DNA of 64,000 nucleotides from Pseudolactococcus sp041800635 (GCA_047833645.1 CP181259.1:1240001-1304000), one strand, 5' to 3'; positions 17,373 through 25,690 are shown, counted from the stretch's first letter. Notes: generated by a model from the letters alone, not told the origin. Program-made: numbers and translations.

Positions 17373-18590
17373 TTATTTTTCCTTTTCTTCTTTGAAATAA
17401 TCTTGTGAGACACCGTGGTTTAGTGTTTGAACAAACCAAGTATCCCCATTTTTCTTAATTGACAACTCAAAATTTTCTTTATGAGTTGAATTGAGACTGT
17501 CTTTGAAAGAGACCGTCACAACAGCAGTTGTTGTACCAGAAGCACCTTTAGCATAGTAAGTGTAGAGTAACTTATCAAACTTATAGCCTTTAATACCGAC
17601 AATATCAGCACTCATAGTGGCAAGTGTTTTATCATCAGTTGTATAAGCCGTGAAAAAGGCTTCTAAGAACGTGCCAAACTTTTTAACTTCACTTTCTGTA
17701 TAGTCTTGTGTTTGTTTTGTCAGACCTTGTTTTTTAACATTATTACCTTGTAACTTGCTTAGGGCAGTCACGAAAGGTGTATCTGACACATAAAATCTGT
17801 CAGCTTTACTAGCAAACGGAATATTAAATTCTACTGATTTATCAAACCATTTACTATTTTTATCAGTTGGTTTTTCTTTTACTTGGTAATTGACAACATA
17901 TGTAGCTAAATTGTTTTCAATTTTAAGTAAAGTACTTGATACTAATTTCATATCACTTTTATTTTCAGGTAGATAAGTCATATTGACATTATCGCCAAAA
18001 TACTCAGTTAATTTTTTTGAAAAATCGCCAGTATTTTGTGACGAGTAGTTAAAATAACTATTAATAAAGCTAGTCATATAAACATTGACTTTATTGTCTG
18101 TTTCACTCAATATACGCTTATCAGATACAACTGAGACAGTTGGTTTAGATAAGGCTTTTGACCGTGACATAATGGATAAAGTTGTTGCGCCAACTGACAA
18201 GCTCAATAATAAGCAAATCGTGCCATAGACAAGGACTTTACTTTTGAAAGTGCCAGAACCTTTAAGTGTGAATTTTTTCTTGGGCTTATTGATAAAAGTA
18301 ACAGTTTTCTTGTTTTTCTTATCATCTTTAGGCGCAAACAATTCATCTTTCTTAGTTCTGAATTTTTTCAATAAACCTTTGTCTTTTTTCTCAGGCACTT
18401 TTTCAGGCTCGTTTTGTTTTTCATCATACCGTGCAATGAGTTGTTTAGCTTCTGATAAAGTAAATAAATCATCAGGTTTGACCTCGCCAAACTCTAACTC
18501 TTTAGCAACTATAATTAAATCACTTACTCTGATTTTCATTTCATGCGCAATATCACTTAATTCATAGTAGAGTTCTTCTTGTTCACTCAA
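17373..18590 (-). CDS. TcpC-family conjugation protein (Tn916 Orf13-like)
   Basis: A bitopic channel protein of about 405 aa: a cytoplasmic N-terminal part with basic/charged linker (KKDKGLLKKFRTKKDE), one membrane span (VLVYGTICLLLSLSVGA, about residue 125-145) and an extracellular domain with two NTF2-like units as in TcpC (AVVTVSFKDS, NGDTWFVQTL). The start TTG at 18590 is preferred because AAGGAG lies 8 bases upstream; the in-frame GTG at 18597 overlaps that SD. The N-terminus shows a helical DNA-binding-like stretch (EMKIRVSDLIIVAKELEFGE), unusual but seen in some ICE versions. Confidence 0.85.
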   Translation of the reverse strand: MSEQEELYYELSDIAHEMKIRVSDLIIVAKELEFGEVKPDDLFTLSEAKQLIARYDEKQNEPEKVPEKKDKGLLKKFRTKKDELFAPKDDKKNKKTVTFINKPKKKFTLKGSGTFKSKVLVYGTICLLLSLSVGATTLSIMSRSKALSKPTVSVVSDKRILSETDNKVNVYMTSFINSYFNYSSQNTGDFSKKLTEYFGDNVNMTYLPENKSDMKLVSSTLLKIENNLATYVVNYQVKEKPTDKNSKWFDKSVEFNIPFASKADRFYVSDTPFVTALSKLQGNNVKKQGLTKQTQDYTESEVKKFGTFLEAFFTAYTTDDKTLATMSADIVGIKGYKFDKLLYTYYAKGASGTTTAVVTVSFKDSLNSTHKENFELSIKKNGDTWFVQTLNHGVSQDYFKEEKEK

Positions 18591-18830
18591 ATTTTTCACT
18601 CCTTACCATATTATTTATTTTTTCTTGAAATAATAAAATTTCAGGTATCGCATTTCTAGCTTCTAAAATCATAATCGCTTTCTTGACATATTCATCAATA
18701 TTATCATGACCTATTTCTAATTGAATTTCTAACTCAGTACCTAATAATTGAGTAGCAGTCGCATTGAAGTAGCTGGCTATTTTGTCTAAGTTTCTATATA
18801 TCGCTCATATAAGAACGCAAACTTCGACAT
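18583..18830 (-). pseudogene. XRE-family regulator with internal deletion
   Basis: An ATG at 18830 opens MSKFAFLYERYIE, the typical start of a short XRE regulator, then stops. Ten bases on, in another frame, the typical C-terminal part continues (LDKIASYFNATATQLLGTE ... ending NNMVRSEKFE at 18583). The HTH core is missing, so the gene lost its middle and is broken. Its 3' end overlaps the start region of the TcpC-like gene. Similar regulators precede transfer genes in streptococcal ICEs. Confidence 0.65.
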
Positions 18831-18844
18831 TTGCGCCCTTTAAA

Positions 18845-19342
18845 TTAAAAAAGACCTAAGTCTTTTACATACATATCAATTTGTGACTGGTAATCTGTTT
18901 CAGAATAAGTCTCAAAGTTACCGTAACCATTGAAACCGATATAATCATCATTCCAGCCTTTGATATTACCAAAATAAACTGCACGTGCGACATCATAAAT
19001 TGACATACCAGTTTCTTCAAAAAATTCTTCTGTAAATTCGTAAATCTCTAAGTCAATTTCATAATATCCAGTTGACTCAATTTCACGTAATTTATCAATT
19101 AAAGATGAAACATCATATTCTCCACTCCATAGACCAGAAACATTCTCTATATCAAATACACCAAGTTCTAACTCAGGCTGTCCGTTAGGATTGTATTTAT
19201 CTAAATACTCATCTTCAATTTTTTCATAACTAGAATAAATAAGCTCCTCAACAGTAAACCATCGACCTTTTGAAAAATTGTCAGGATAACTACCGATGAA
19301 GAATTTATCATCTTCAATCATTTCATAAACATTAATTTGCAT
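18845..19342 (-). CDS. ardA: ArdA antirestriction protein
   Basis: A 165-aa, strongly acidic protein that mimics DNA and blocks type I restriction enzymes, protecting the ICE on entry. The ArdA signature is clear (GRWFTVEEL, LGVFDIENV, ARAVYFGNIKGWNDDYIGF near residues 120-140). Length equals Tn916 Orf18 (about 166 aa). Unlike Tn916, where it lies between Orf17 and Orf19, here it lies between the TcpC-like gene and the replication/relaxase genes. Confidence 0.93.
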   Translation of the reverse strand: MQINVYEMIEDDKFFIGSYPDNFSKGRWFTVEELIYSSYEKIEDEYLDKYNPNGQPELELGVFDIENVSGLWSGEYDVSSLIDKLREIESTGYYEIDLEIYEFTEEFFEETGMSIYDVARAVYFGNIKGWNDDYIGFNGYGNFETYSETDYQSQIDMYVKDLGLF

Positions 19343-19387
19343 TTTGTCCTCTTTCTATTGATTAAAATAATACCACCCACATTCAGA

Positions 19388-19672
19388 TTAACTCGCTACA
19401 TCATTTGCCCTACGTGCAAAAGCATAGGTACGTTGACTGAATTTTTTGTGTTGTTCATTAAGAGAATAATAGGACTTGATAACACCCTCCAAAGCGCTGT
19501 ATTCAGCCCCATTTAAATTCTCAGCTTGTTCTTTCAAAATACTATTTAGCTGCCCTGCAATCGTCCACGCTTCATCAAAATTGTGTTTTTCTACCAGCTC
19601 CCCTAAAGTACTAATCAACTGTTTAGTTTTTTTAGGGTCAATTTTTGGATATTCTTGTGTTGCATTTGCCAT
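19388..19672 (-). CDS. Conserved ICE protein of unknown function (94 aa)
   Basis: A 94-aa, mostly helical cytoplasmic protein (TLGELVEKHNFDEAWTIAG, LNSILKEQAENLNG). Not recognised. It lies between ardA and a gene overlapping the relaxase. SD AAGAGG precedes its start. Proteins of this size are common at this place in Tn916-like elements. Confidence 0.65.
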   Translation of the reverse strand: MANATQEYPKIDPKKTKQLISTLGELVEKHNFDEAWTIAGQLNSILKEQAENLNGAEYSALEGVIKSYYSLNEQHKKFSQRTYAFARRANDVAS

Positions 19673-19754
19673 AGGTTATACCTCTTTTCTTTTGTTAAAA
19701 GTTAGTTTATTTAAAAGTTCAATACCCGCCCAATCATTATTTTAATCACTCTTT

Positions 19755-20081
19755 TTAAAGTAATTTATCATATTCAATATTTAATCTTTTAAGTTCCTGT
19801 AATTTCTCCTCTCTAGTCCAACCAAAATACATCATTTCAAAACCATGCCAGCGCCAATCTTTCATTAGGTAATGATGATGAGACAGAACATCAATTTTAA
19901 TACGCATAATTTGACACGCTTCACTATCAATATCCTTTAACATGATTTTTCTTCTGGCTTCATAACTGCCACGCATTTTTTGAGTACTCAATTTTAAGGA
20001 CGCTTCAACCAATCGTCTTTCACGTGCTTCATTGATTTTTTCAATATCAGATAATGTTAAATCAGTCATATTCAAGTTCAA
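19755..20081 (-). CDS. Unknown protein translationally coupled to the relaxase (108 aa)
   Basis: A 108-aa basic helical protein (INEARERRLVEASLKLSTQK, TREEKLQELKRLNIEYDKLL). Its ATG at 20081 lies 20 bases inside the relaxase gene, so it is probably co-translated and may assist relaxase or oriT function. No known domain seen. Confidence 0.65.
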   Translation of the reverse strand: MNLNMTDLTLSDIEKINEARERRLVEASLKLSTQKMRGSYEARRKIMLKDIDSEACQIMRIKIDVLSHHHYLMKDWRWHGFEMMYFGWTREEKLQELKRLNIEYDKLL

Positions 20082-21324
20082 TCATTTCATGGAAGTTGTC
20101 ATAAAATGCCCTTTCCTTTTTCTGTTTAACAATAGAATCTACTAAATTCTGATTTTTTTCATCAAGTTCTTTTTCGTGAAATAAGTCCATTGTCTTTCGA
20201 GAACCAGTCAATCTATCAATCTCCAAGTTTCTTTTCAAAGAAGCAAAAACAGATGAATCAAGCCATTTTAGTGTTCGATCATAACTGACTTCCCTAGGTT
20301 TATTGACAAAGCCATAACTTTTATCGGAACCAAAAACATCTAACCATTCAATACCCCAATTACCTGTATCATCCTTAATATCCAAGTAATGAGAGATAAT
20401 TTGACCTGCTAAATTTTGTAGTAGAATATCGTTATACCAGAAATCAAAAATGACTTGTGTCGCTTTATCGCCAAATAACCTAATTTCATAACGATTTTTA
20501 TAGCCGTACAGCTCATGAATTTCATCAACAAATAGATTTCGAGCCATAGATTGCTCTTTATCTTTTTCATAGAAATTGATATAGATTGACTTACTTTTAC
20601 GTGAACCAAAATATAAAGATAAGCCAGTAGAAATAAACTCGCCGTCTCGGTATAAGAAACTTTCATTTGACGAAAATTGTCTGAAAGGTGTTTGAATTTG
20701 ACCTGCCAACATTTTGTCATAAAGTTTACGTAAGTCATAGTTACCTTTTTTGGAATACATTTCATCAGTCGCTAAATCAAGACGAGTGAATTTTAAGTAA
20801 TCATCTAAATCTTCAAAATCAGTTACCTGTTTTTTCTTCATAGAAAAATGGAAACAATCTTGAAAAAACTGTTTCCATGTTCTATTTTGGTCTTTGAGTT
20901 CCTGTTCAAACTCACGACAACCACCACCATTAAACTCAACAAGTGTACCCATATCAATATTTTCACTATGTCGTAAAATACGGATACTACCGTAAGACAT
21001 GCTCATGTTGTAGTTGTGCATACTTGATACATCAATATTGAATAAGTTACTATCCATGAGGAGTAAATTTTCAATCACTTCAAACCACTTCAAAGTTTTA
21101 AGTCTAATTCTCAGATAGTCAACACTTGTTTCTAGCTCATATTTTGAGTTGTAACTCAGATAGTCAAGTAGAACTTTCTTCTTTTCAGGACTTAATGATT
21201 TTTTACCAGATAAAACACTACCTATGAATTGACGAGAAACACCAACGATTTTACCAACGTCTTTTTGAGACAAAAGATAGTTTTTCATGATACCTTTTAA
21301 ATCAAAATTTTCGTCTATCGTCAT
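20062..21324 (-). CDS. MobT-type relaxase / Rep_trans replication initiator (Tn916 Orf20-like)
   Basis: A 420-aa protein with an N-terminal XRE helix-turn-helix (LSQKDVGKIVGVSRQFIGSV, about residues 13-45) and a Rep_trans/MobT nuclease region (KFTRLDLATDEMY, IYINFYEKDKEQ, RYEIRLFGDKA). MobT relaxases nick oriT by a Tyr-type mechanism and start rolling-circle replication and transfer. Length is close to Orf20 (about 400 aa) and larger than NicK. It lies just downstream of the hairpin-rich oriT candidate (21591-21680). Confidence 0.9.
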   Translation of the reverse strand: MTIDENFDLKGIMKNYLLSQKDVGKIVGVSRQFIGSVLSGKKSLSPEKKKVLLDYLSYNSKYELETSVDYLRIRLKTLKWFEVIENLLLMDSNLFNIDVSSMHNYNMSMSYGSIRILRHSENIDMGTLVEFNGGGCREFEQELKDQNRTWKQFFQDCFHFSMKKKQVTDFEDLDDYLKFTRLDLATDEMYSKKGNYDLRKLYDKMLAGQIQTPFRQFSSNESFLYRDGEFISTGLSLYFGSRKSKSIYINFYEKDKEQSMARNLFVDEIHELYGYKNRYEIRLFGDKATQVIFDFWYNDILLQNLAGQIISHYLDIKDDTGNWGIEWLDVFGSDKSYGFVNKPREVSYDRTLKWLDSSVFASLKRNLEIDRLTGSRKTMDLFHEKELDEKNQNLVDSIVKQKKERAFYDNFHEMIELEYD

Positions 21325-21502
21325 GTTTCAAATATTCCTCTTCTGTAATTTCTTTTATCTGATAGTGTGCTAAAGAAAAATTATTACCACAATAATGAGT
21401 GCTAATATCACTCTCAACTTCCATTAAGCTATTGGCGCTAATCACGTATGCTTCATCAAAAATACTCATCTCGCCTTTTACAACAACCGCATAATATTTC
21501 AT
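21302..21502 (-). CDS. Small ICE protein upstream of the relaxase (66 aa)
   Basis: A 66-aa protein (MKYYAVVVKGEMSIFDEAYV, then an acidic C-terminus) overlapping the relaxase start by 23 bases. Not recognised. It lies between oriT and relaxase; an SD AAGAGA precedes it. Possibly an accessory of the relaxase, from position only. Confidence 0.6.
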   Translation of the reverse strand: MKYYAVVVKGEMSIFDEAYVISANSLMEVESDISTHYCGNNFSLAHYQIKEITEEEYLKHDDRRKF

Positions 21503-21590
21503 ATCTTAGTCTCTTTTCTGTATGTTTAAGCAACCTATACTGAATGTCCTAAACCTTGATATAATTGAGTTTAGTTAGTTGGTTGCGATG

Positions 21591-21680
21591 TTACACCCCG
21601 TATTACAATCCGGGGTGTAAGCTGTTTTGCCTGCGCCCTTGCGGACGCAGGCAAAGGTCTTGTAACTGCGCAACAAGACC
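21591..21680. other. Candidate origin of transfer (oriT)
   Basis: A G+C-rich cluster of three perfect inverted repeats in an A+T-rich element: TTACACCCCG (21591-21600) / CGGGGTGTAA (21611-21620); TTTGCCTGCG (21626-21635) / CGCAGGCAAA (21646-21655); GGTCTTGT (21656-21663) / ACAAGACC (21673-21680). It lies between the coupling protein and relaxase genes, exactly where Tn916 carries oriT. The nick site cannot be assigned. Confidence 0.7.
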
Positions 21681-21796
21681 GTAAAAACCGCACTCAATAC
21701 GCTTCCGCCTTACGGCTCCGCTTTTCGCCACGTCTTTTACGGTCTCGTTCCACAGACAAGTCCACCGCTCTAAGATTCTTGTTTTTGATTCTTTCC

Positions 21797-23386
21797 TCAT
21801 AATATAGCTTCATTAATAGCTACTTGGTAAGTTTTACCACTCGACTTATAGCTAATTGCCCTTTCAAACATAATTAAATCAGACATACTAAATGTTTTAT
21901 CAAATTCTTGACCAGCCGTTTCAAACTCAGACTTATACTTTTTGAAAACTCGATAATCAAGTTTCAGTTCATCTGATAGTTCTTTAGCCGTATAAGTTTT
22001 AATCACAACATCTTGTTTATCAAATTCTAAATCAAGCCTTTCTAAAGTTTCAAACTCATCATAAAATGAAAATTCTTTAACATCAGGCAATTCAGGAGAG
22101 AAAAACTCTCTAGCAGGACTACCAAATACACCATAATAACCACGACCATAAACACGTTCGCCATTAATTTGTTCAATATACTTAAAGTATTTATTTTTGT
22201 TTTCTTCCCCAAAAATAACCTCATATGAGAATTGAGACAACCGACCAACTGAAATACGTGTCATGATATTATCTTTAAAGGTGGACGGTAAATCATCAGC
22301 TTTTACATTCTGAGTTGCGATAATCGCAAAGAAGCCCGCTTGACGACCTTTCAAGATAATCTGTTTTAAAGCTCCCATAGCCCGCTCAGCTTCTAACATC
22401 AGTTCTCTATCTTCTGACATCATAGCACGTAAAGAGGGGAACTCATCAATGATCAAAAAAGCAGGTTTCAATTCGTATTCTTGAAAATTGCCTAGCTCTT
22501 TTTGATTTTTTTCTTTTTGAAGTTGGCGCATTGTCGCATAACGGATTTCCATGTTTTCTTTAAACTCAATAATTTTATTAATCATATCAGCTACTTCAAA
22601 AACCACCCTATCCTGTAGGACTGGTAATTCAGCTAAAGAAACAAAATCAGCTTGTTTAGGGTCTAATATCTCGACAAGACCCTCTCTAAGCAGTCCATTT
22701 AAAATAGAGCGTAAGAGAACCGTTTTACCACCACCAGTACCACCAGCAATTAACAGATGAGGGTTATGCACAAAGTCCCAAAAGACATCTTCCATAAGGA
22801 TAAGTCCTTTGTCAACCACACGTACATCTTTAGCTGAGATGCGACCTAAGATAGTGTCCGCAGAATAAACATAGCTAATATAGCCTTTTTCATCTATTCT
22901 ACCCATCATATCTGCAGAGTACATCACTTCTAAAGCGCCACCAATATTTAAAAACTTATCCTGAAATTGTCGACCCTCTAACTGAAAAGTGACCACAATG
23001 GTGTACTTATTTTGTTTGAGGTAAACATTAGGTAGTTTGATTTTATCGGGTTTATCTTTACGTTTTATAGGATAATAAATTTTATTTTCTAACAAATGAC
23101 GATATAATAATCTTCTATTTCCTAGTTTTTTAAAAAACCAAAATTTGATATGAAGCAACCGATACAAAATAAAAGTACCAATAAAACTTATCAGAACTAC
23201 AAAAAGAAAGTAAACAAGTAAGAAATATAAATTTGAAATCAGTTGTGAAAATAAAAGATAAGTCAAAAGACCAAATAAAAGTAAAAAAGGCAAAAGTGAA
23301 ATAGTAACTGTCATTCTTGATACTATTTTTTCTTTTTTACCTATTTTTATACCTCTAAAGTAGAAAATCTGTTTTAGCAACTTCAT
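21797..23386 (-). CDS. FtsK-like coupling ATPase TcpA (Tn916 Orf21)
   Basis: A 529-aa coupling protein that brings the relaxase-DNA complex to the channel. Two N-terminal membrane spans (ISLLPFLLLFGLLTYLLF; LLVYFLFVVLISFIGTFI), then an FtsK/SpoIIIE-type motor domain with Walker A GGTGGGKTVL near residue 212 and Walker B FLIIDEFPSL near 310. A short C-terminal winged/helical part (AKELSDELKLDYRVFKKYK) may contact oriT. It lies directly upstream of oriT. Confidence 0.93.
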   Translation of the reverse strand: MKLLKQIFYFRGIKIGKKEKIVSRMTVTISLLPFLLLFGLLTYLLFSQLISNLYFLLVYFLFVVLISFIGTFILYRLLHIKFWFFKKLGNRRLLYRHLLENKIYYPIKRKDKPDKIKLPNVYLKQNKYTIVVTFQLEGRQFQDKFLNIGGALEVMYSADMMGRIDEKGYISYVYSADTILGRISAKDVRVVDKGLILMEDVFWDFVHNPHLLIAGGTGGGKTVLLRSILNGLLREGLVEILDPKQADFVSLAELPVLQDRVVFEVADMINKIIEFKENMEIRYATMRQLQKEKNQKELGNFQEYELKPAFLIIDEFPSLRAMMSEDRELMLEAERAMGALKQIILKGRQAGFFAIIATQNVKADDLPSTFKDNIMTRISVGRLSQFSYEVIFGEENKNKYFKYIEQINGERVYGRGYYGVFGSPAREFFSPELPDVKEFSFYDEFETLERLDLEFDKQDVVIKTYTAKELSDELKLDYRVFKKYKSEFETAGQEFDKTFSMSDLIMFERAISYKSSGKTYQVAINEAIL

Positions 23387-23413
23387 TTAACACCACTTTC
23401 TAAAAATCAAAAC

Positions 23414-23944
23414 TTATTTCTTTTGATTTTCTTCTTTTGGTTGTGGTGGTTGTGGTGCAGGAGTAGCAGACTGATTAGATACTTTTTCTAACCCCTCAGC
23501 TGAAACCGTGAAAAAGTAGTCAGCTACTGTTTCTTGGCGAGTTCGACCATTTGCGGTAGTTACATCAACACGTTTTGTGCCAGTTTGTAATCGAGCAACA
23601 ACTTTACCAATCAGACGTACATTATCATTAATATTGAATTTACTGTCGTCAAAGTCTACTGGTACACGAATATCCATATTGTCTTTTTGGACTTCTGAAT
23701 AAACTTGCACATACAAATGTTCAATTTCATGTGTGTTTTCAACTTTTTGTAAGTTTTTATCAGGCTGTTCTTTATCCAGTTCGGCTTGACTGTCATAGAT
23801 TGCACCTGTTTCAGTATCTTCATAATTAAACCGTTCAGAAGCAATCGTATCAAGATAAATCAAATCGCCATAGGTTTCTTTAACATCAACAGAATACCCT
23901 TTATTAAAGGTATCAAGACCGTATTTTTTCTTTGCTTTTGCCAT
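23414..23944 (-). CDS. ICE accessory protein of the Orf22/Orf23 type (176 aa)
   Basis: A 176-aa soluble protein with a beta-rich core (VQVYSEVQKDNMDIRVPVDF, FNINDNVRLIGKVVARLQTG) and a Pro/Gln-rich tail (PAPQPPQPKEEN). Size and place before the coupling protein match the DUF961/YdcP-type genes of Tn916 and ICEBs1, some of which act in element replication, but the match is by pattern and position only. Its ATG overlaps the stop of the next gene upstream. Confidence 0.65.
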   Translation of the reverse strand: MAKAKKKYGLDTFNKGYSVDVKETYGDLIYLDTIASERFNYEDTETGAIYDSQAELDKEQPDKNLQKVENTHEIEHLYVQVYSEVQKDNMDIRVPVDFDDSKFNINDNVRLIGKVVARLQTGTKRVDVTTANGRTRQETVADYFFTVSAEGLEKVSNQSATPAPQPPQPKEENQKK

Positions 23945-24255
23945 TATTTCATCTCCTCTACACTATCCGCAAAAATCACAGCGGAATCTTTCAAACCAGC
24001 AATACCCTCATCAAACATAAAGCCACCAAGTTTAGGCTTAATGATTTTTACCTGTACTCGACTGTTAGGCACAAAACCTTTATTAGCAGGTACAACCACA
24101 CGGAAATTAGGCTCATTTAAACCACTAGCACTGTAAACTAACAAGTCAGGTTGTGTCATAGTTTTTTTGACTTTAGTCGGGTTAGGATTGACCCAAATTT
24201 TCTTATCCTCGATAATTTCTTCCAGTTTTACTGAAAGTGTTTTTAATGCAGACAT
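23944..24255 (-). CDS. DUF961/HelP-like ICE replication accessory protein (103 aa)
   Basis: A 103-aa protein resembling the YdcP/HelP family in pattern (FRVVVPANKGFVPNSRVQVK, IIKPKLGG). ICEBs1 HelP aids the helicase during rolling-circle replication. First gene of the conjugation operon that reads leftwards; SD AGGAGATAAC. A promoter/operator motif lies about 90 bases upstream (24341-24366). Confidence 0.65.
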   Translation of the reverse strand: MSALKTLSVKLEEIIEDKKIWVNPNPTKVKKTMTQPDLLVYSASGLNEPNFRVVVPANKGFVPNSRVQVKIIKPKLGGFMFDEGIAGLKDSAVIFADSVEEMK

Positions 24256-24340
24256 ATGTTATCTCCTAAAAATAATCATTGTAATCAAAATTAAAAAGAA
24301 CTGGAAGCACAGCCATTTGATTAGTTTAACTTCACGACAC

Positions 24341-24366
24341 ACAGTTTAATGACTTGCTTAGGTCAA
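24341..24366 (-). promoter_or_regulatory. Operator/promoter repeat, copy 1
   Basis: On the minus strand TTGACC followed by the dyad-like GACCTAAGCAAGTC and AAACTGT. It is shared with 24891-24916 and 24984-25010 and lies upstream of the HelP-like gene, so it may be the regulated promoter of the transfer operon. Confidence 0.55.
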
Positions 24367-24379
24367 TATAGTCAAAATT

Positions 24380-24628
24380 TTACTTATTCTCGTCCTCCGA
24401 TTGTTTTACCCAAGAACTAAAAATATGATTGAATATAAATGAAAACTCATCTTCTTTGATAGGCTCAGGTTTAAAGCCATTTATTTTTTTAACCAAATTA
24501 TCTATTTCTTGCCAGCGTCTTTTTTTCTCAGCTTCACGAAAGACAGACCTCATACTGTCTTTTAATTCCTCAACACTAAGTGCTTCAATCTCTTTTCTAG
24601 TCATGTTTTCAATTTTTTTATTCTTCAT
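24380..24628 (-). CDS. Small charged ICE protein (82 aa)
   Basis: An 82-aa charged, helical protein (MTRKEIEALSVEELKDSMRS, FREAEKKRRWQEIDNLVKKI). No signal or membrane span; not recognised. The start is taken as the ATG at 24628; a TTG two codons upstream is possible and neither has a good SD. It lies between operator copy 1 and the tRNA-like element, probably transcribed leftwards. Confidence 0.5.
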   Translation of the reverse strand: MKNKKIENMTRKEIEALSVEELKDSMRSVFREAEKKRRWQEIDNLVKKINGFKPEPIKEDEFSFIFNHIFSSWVKQSEDENK

Positions 24629-24674
24629 CAGCAACCATTTTTCTATACCACTATTCCTTATATTTTATATTTTA

Positions 24675-24764
24675 TGTAGCTTTCAGGGATTGAACCTGTT
24701 ACACGTTGAATCAAAAACACGCTAGATATTTTAAACATATAATCTTACCATTAAGAAAAGCTAC
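24675..24764 (-). tRNA. tRNA-like element, class II shape, anticodon uncertain (UAA-Leu or UUA)
   Basis: On the minus strand a 7-bp acceptor stem (GTAGCTT / AAGCTAC), D-arm (TCTTAATGGTAAGA), an anticodon-like arm around TTTAAAA, a long variable region and a T-arm (CAGG TTCAATC CCTG) can be drawn. Loop TTTAAAA gives anticodon UAA (Leu) with a poor stem; loop GTTTAAA gives a better stem and anticodon UUA, which would read UAA stop codons. No CCA is encoded. It may be a functional, degenerate or decoy tRNA. Confidence 0.45.
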
Positions 24765-24768
24765 TAAA

Positions 24769-24795
24769 AAAACAAGATACTCAATACCTTGTTTT
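24769..24795 (-). terminator. Terminator upstream of the tRNA-like element
   Basis: On the minus strand AAAACAAG / CTTGTTTT with an 11-base loop and further T residues. It would end a leftward transcript starting near 24.9-25.0 kb, leaving a short untranslated RNA. Confidence 0.6.
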
Positions 24796-24890
24796 CAATC
24801 TCAGTTAATTCAATTATCAGACAGTACATAAGACCCTGTCCTAGTCTTGACTGATATATTCAGTCATTAATCTCGTCTATATATGGCTAA

Positions 24891-24916
24891 ACAGTTTGTG
24901 ACATGTTCAGGTCAAA
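24891..24916 (-). promoter_or_regulatory. Operator/promoter repeat, copy 2
   Basis: On the minus strand TTTGACCTGAACATGTC then ACAAACTGT. It is the same motif as copies 1 and 3; a GACTGA / TCAGTC hairpin (24868-24884) follows downstream. Confidence 0.5.
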
Positions 24917-24983
24917 ATCGAAAAAATAATATTTTGTAACCAACCAAAACAGTTTGACATTTTCTATACCTCCATAAGTTAAT

Positions 24984-25010
24984 ACAGTTTTAAGACTTGC
25001 TCAGGTCAAA
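24984..25010 (-). promoter_or_regulatory. Operator/promoter repeat, copy 3
   Basis: On the minus strand TTTGACCTGAGCAAGTC then TTAAAACTGT. A partial ACAGTTTGACA match also occurs at 24952-24962. The region 24635-25044 holds no gene beyond these signals and the tRNA-like element. Confidence 0.5.
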
Positions 25011-25044
25011 CAAAAAAAGACTAGATTTCTCTAGTCAAAACAGC

Positions 25045-25389
25045 TTATTTAATACCTGCCAAAAAATCTATAAACCTTGCTTCATCTTGTGAAGATAGGT
25101 AGCCTACAAAATTTATCACAACATATTCTTCCTCAACTTTCCTAATTTTAAATGTATCAATCCAAGACGGTTTATTCAAGCCAGAATAAGCCCAATCTTT
25201 TATCTCAAAATACTTAGATTGATAGTAATCAGACTTTGAACTAAATTGACTTGTAATATTGTAATAACTAATAATCTCGTTATCGTATTTCAAAACAAAA
25301 ACAGGTCTGGTTTTTGAACCAAATTCCCTGCCCTCGTCATATGCTAAATTAGCAATCATAATGCTATGCTCTCTGACATCTCTAGTCAT
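25045..25389 (-). CDS. PemK/MazF-like toxin of a type II toxin-antitoxin pair
   Basis: A 114-aa protein resembling the PemK/MazF fold (IANLAYDEGREFGSKTRPVF near residues 12-31, VLKYDNEIISYYNITSQ, PSWIDTFKIRKV). Such toxins are mRNA endonucleases restrained by a partner antitoxin and stabilise mobile elements. Its start overlaps the antitoxin gene by 8 bases, the usual coupling. The pairing with a RelB/DinJ-like antitoxin is a known mixed type. Confidence 0.75.
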   Translation of the reverse strand: MTRDVREHSIMIANLAYDEGREFGSKTRPVFVLKYDNEIISYYNITSQFSSKSDYYQSKYFEIKDWAYSGLNKPSWIDTFKIRKVEEEYVVINFVGYLSSQDEARFIDFLAGIK

Positions 25390-25690
25390 TGAAAAACTCC
25401 TTTATATCTTCTTTTTTGGATAAGTCTAGTTTTTGAACTTGAGAATTTTTGAAAGCCAGATCAGTAATCTTTTTTCTATTACTTATCCTTTCGTCATTAA
25501 ACCAATCACTAGGATAAGGAGTAGTTGTTTCACTATTTTTAAGAGATAGTGGTACTTCTTGTTCGTAAGCTGTTTTAGTAATAAACATTTTGAGAGCAGT
25601 TGAAATATCCAGACCTTGACGTTCGAAAACTTTTTGAGCCATCTCTTTTATTTGATCGTCAACTCTTGTAGAAATTTGTATCGTAGTCAT
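25382..25690 (-). CDS. RelB/DinJ-like antitoxin
   Basis: A 102-aa protein with an N-terminal ribbon-helix-helix (TTIQISTRVDDQIKEMAQKV, LDISTALKMFITKTAYEQ) that binds DNA and represses the pair, and a disordered C-terminal tail (KLDLSKKEDIKEFF) that would wrap the toxin. SD GGAGGG precedes the ATG. It is the first gene of the toxin-antitoxin operon, downstream of the 1-kb structured non-coding region. Confidence 0.8.
   Translation of the reverse strand: MTTIQISTRVDDQIKEMAQKVFERQGLDISTALKMFITKTAYEQEVPLSLKNSETTTPYPSDWFNDERISNRKKITDLAFKNSQVQKLDLSKKEDIKEFFND

Noticed and set aside
21603..21800. 65-aa minus-strand ORF over the oriT hairpins
   Set aside because: Its codons are the hairpin arms of the oriT candidate; no SD-supported start specific to it and no recognisable fold.
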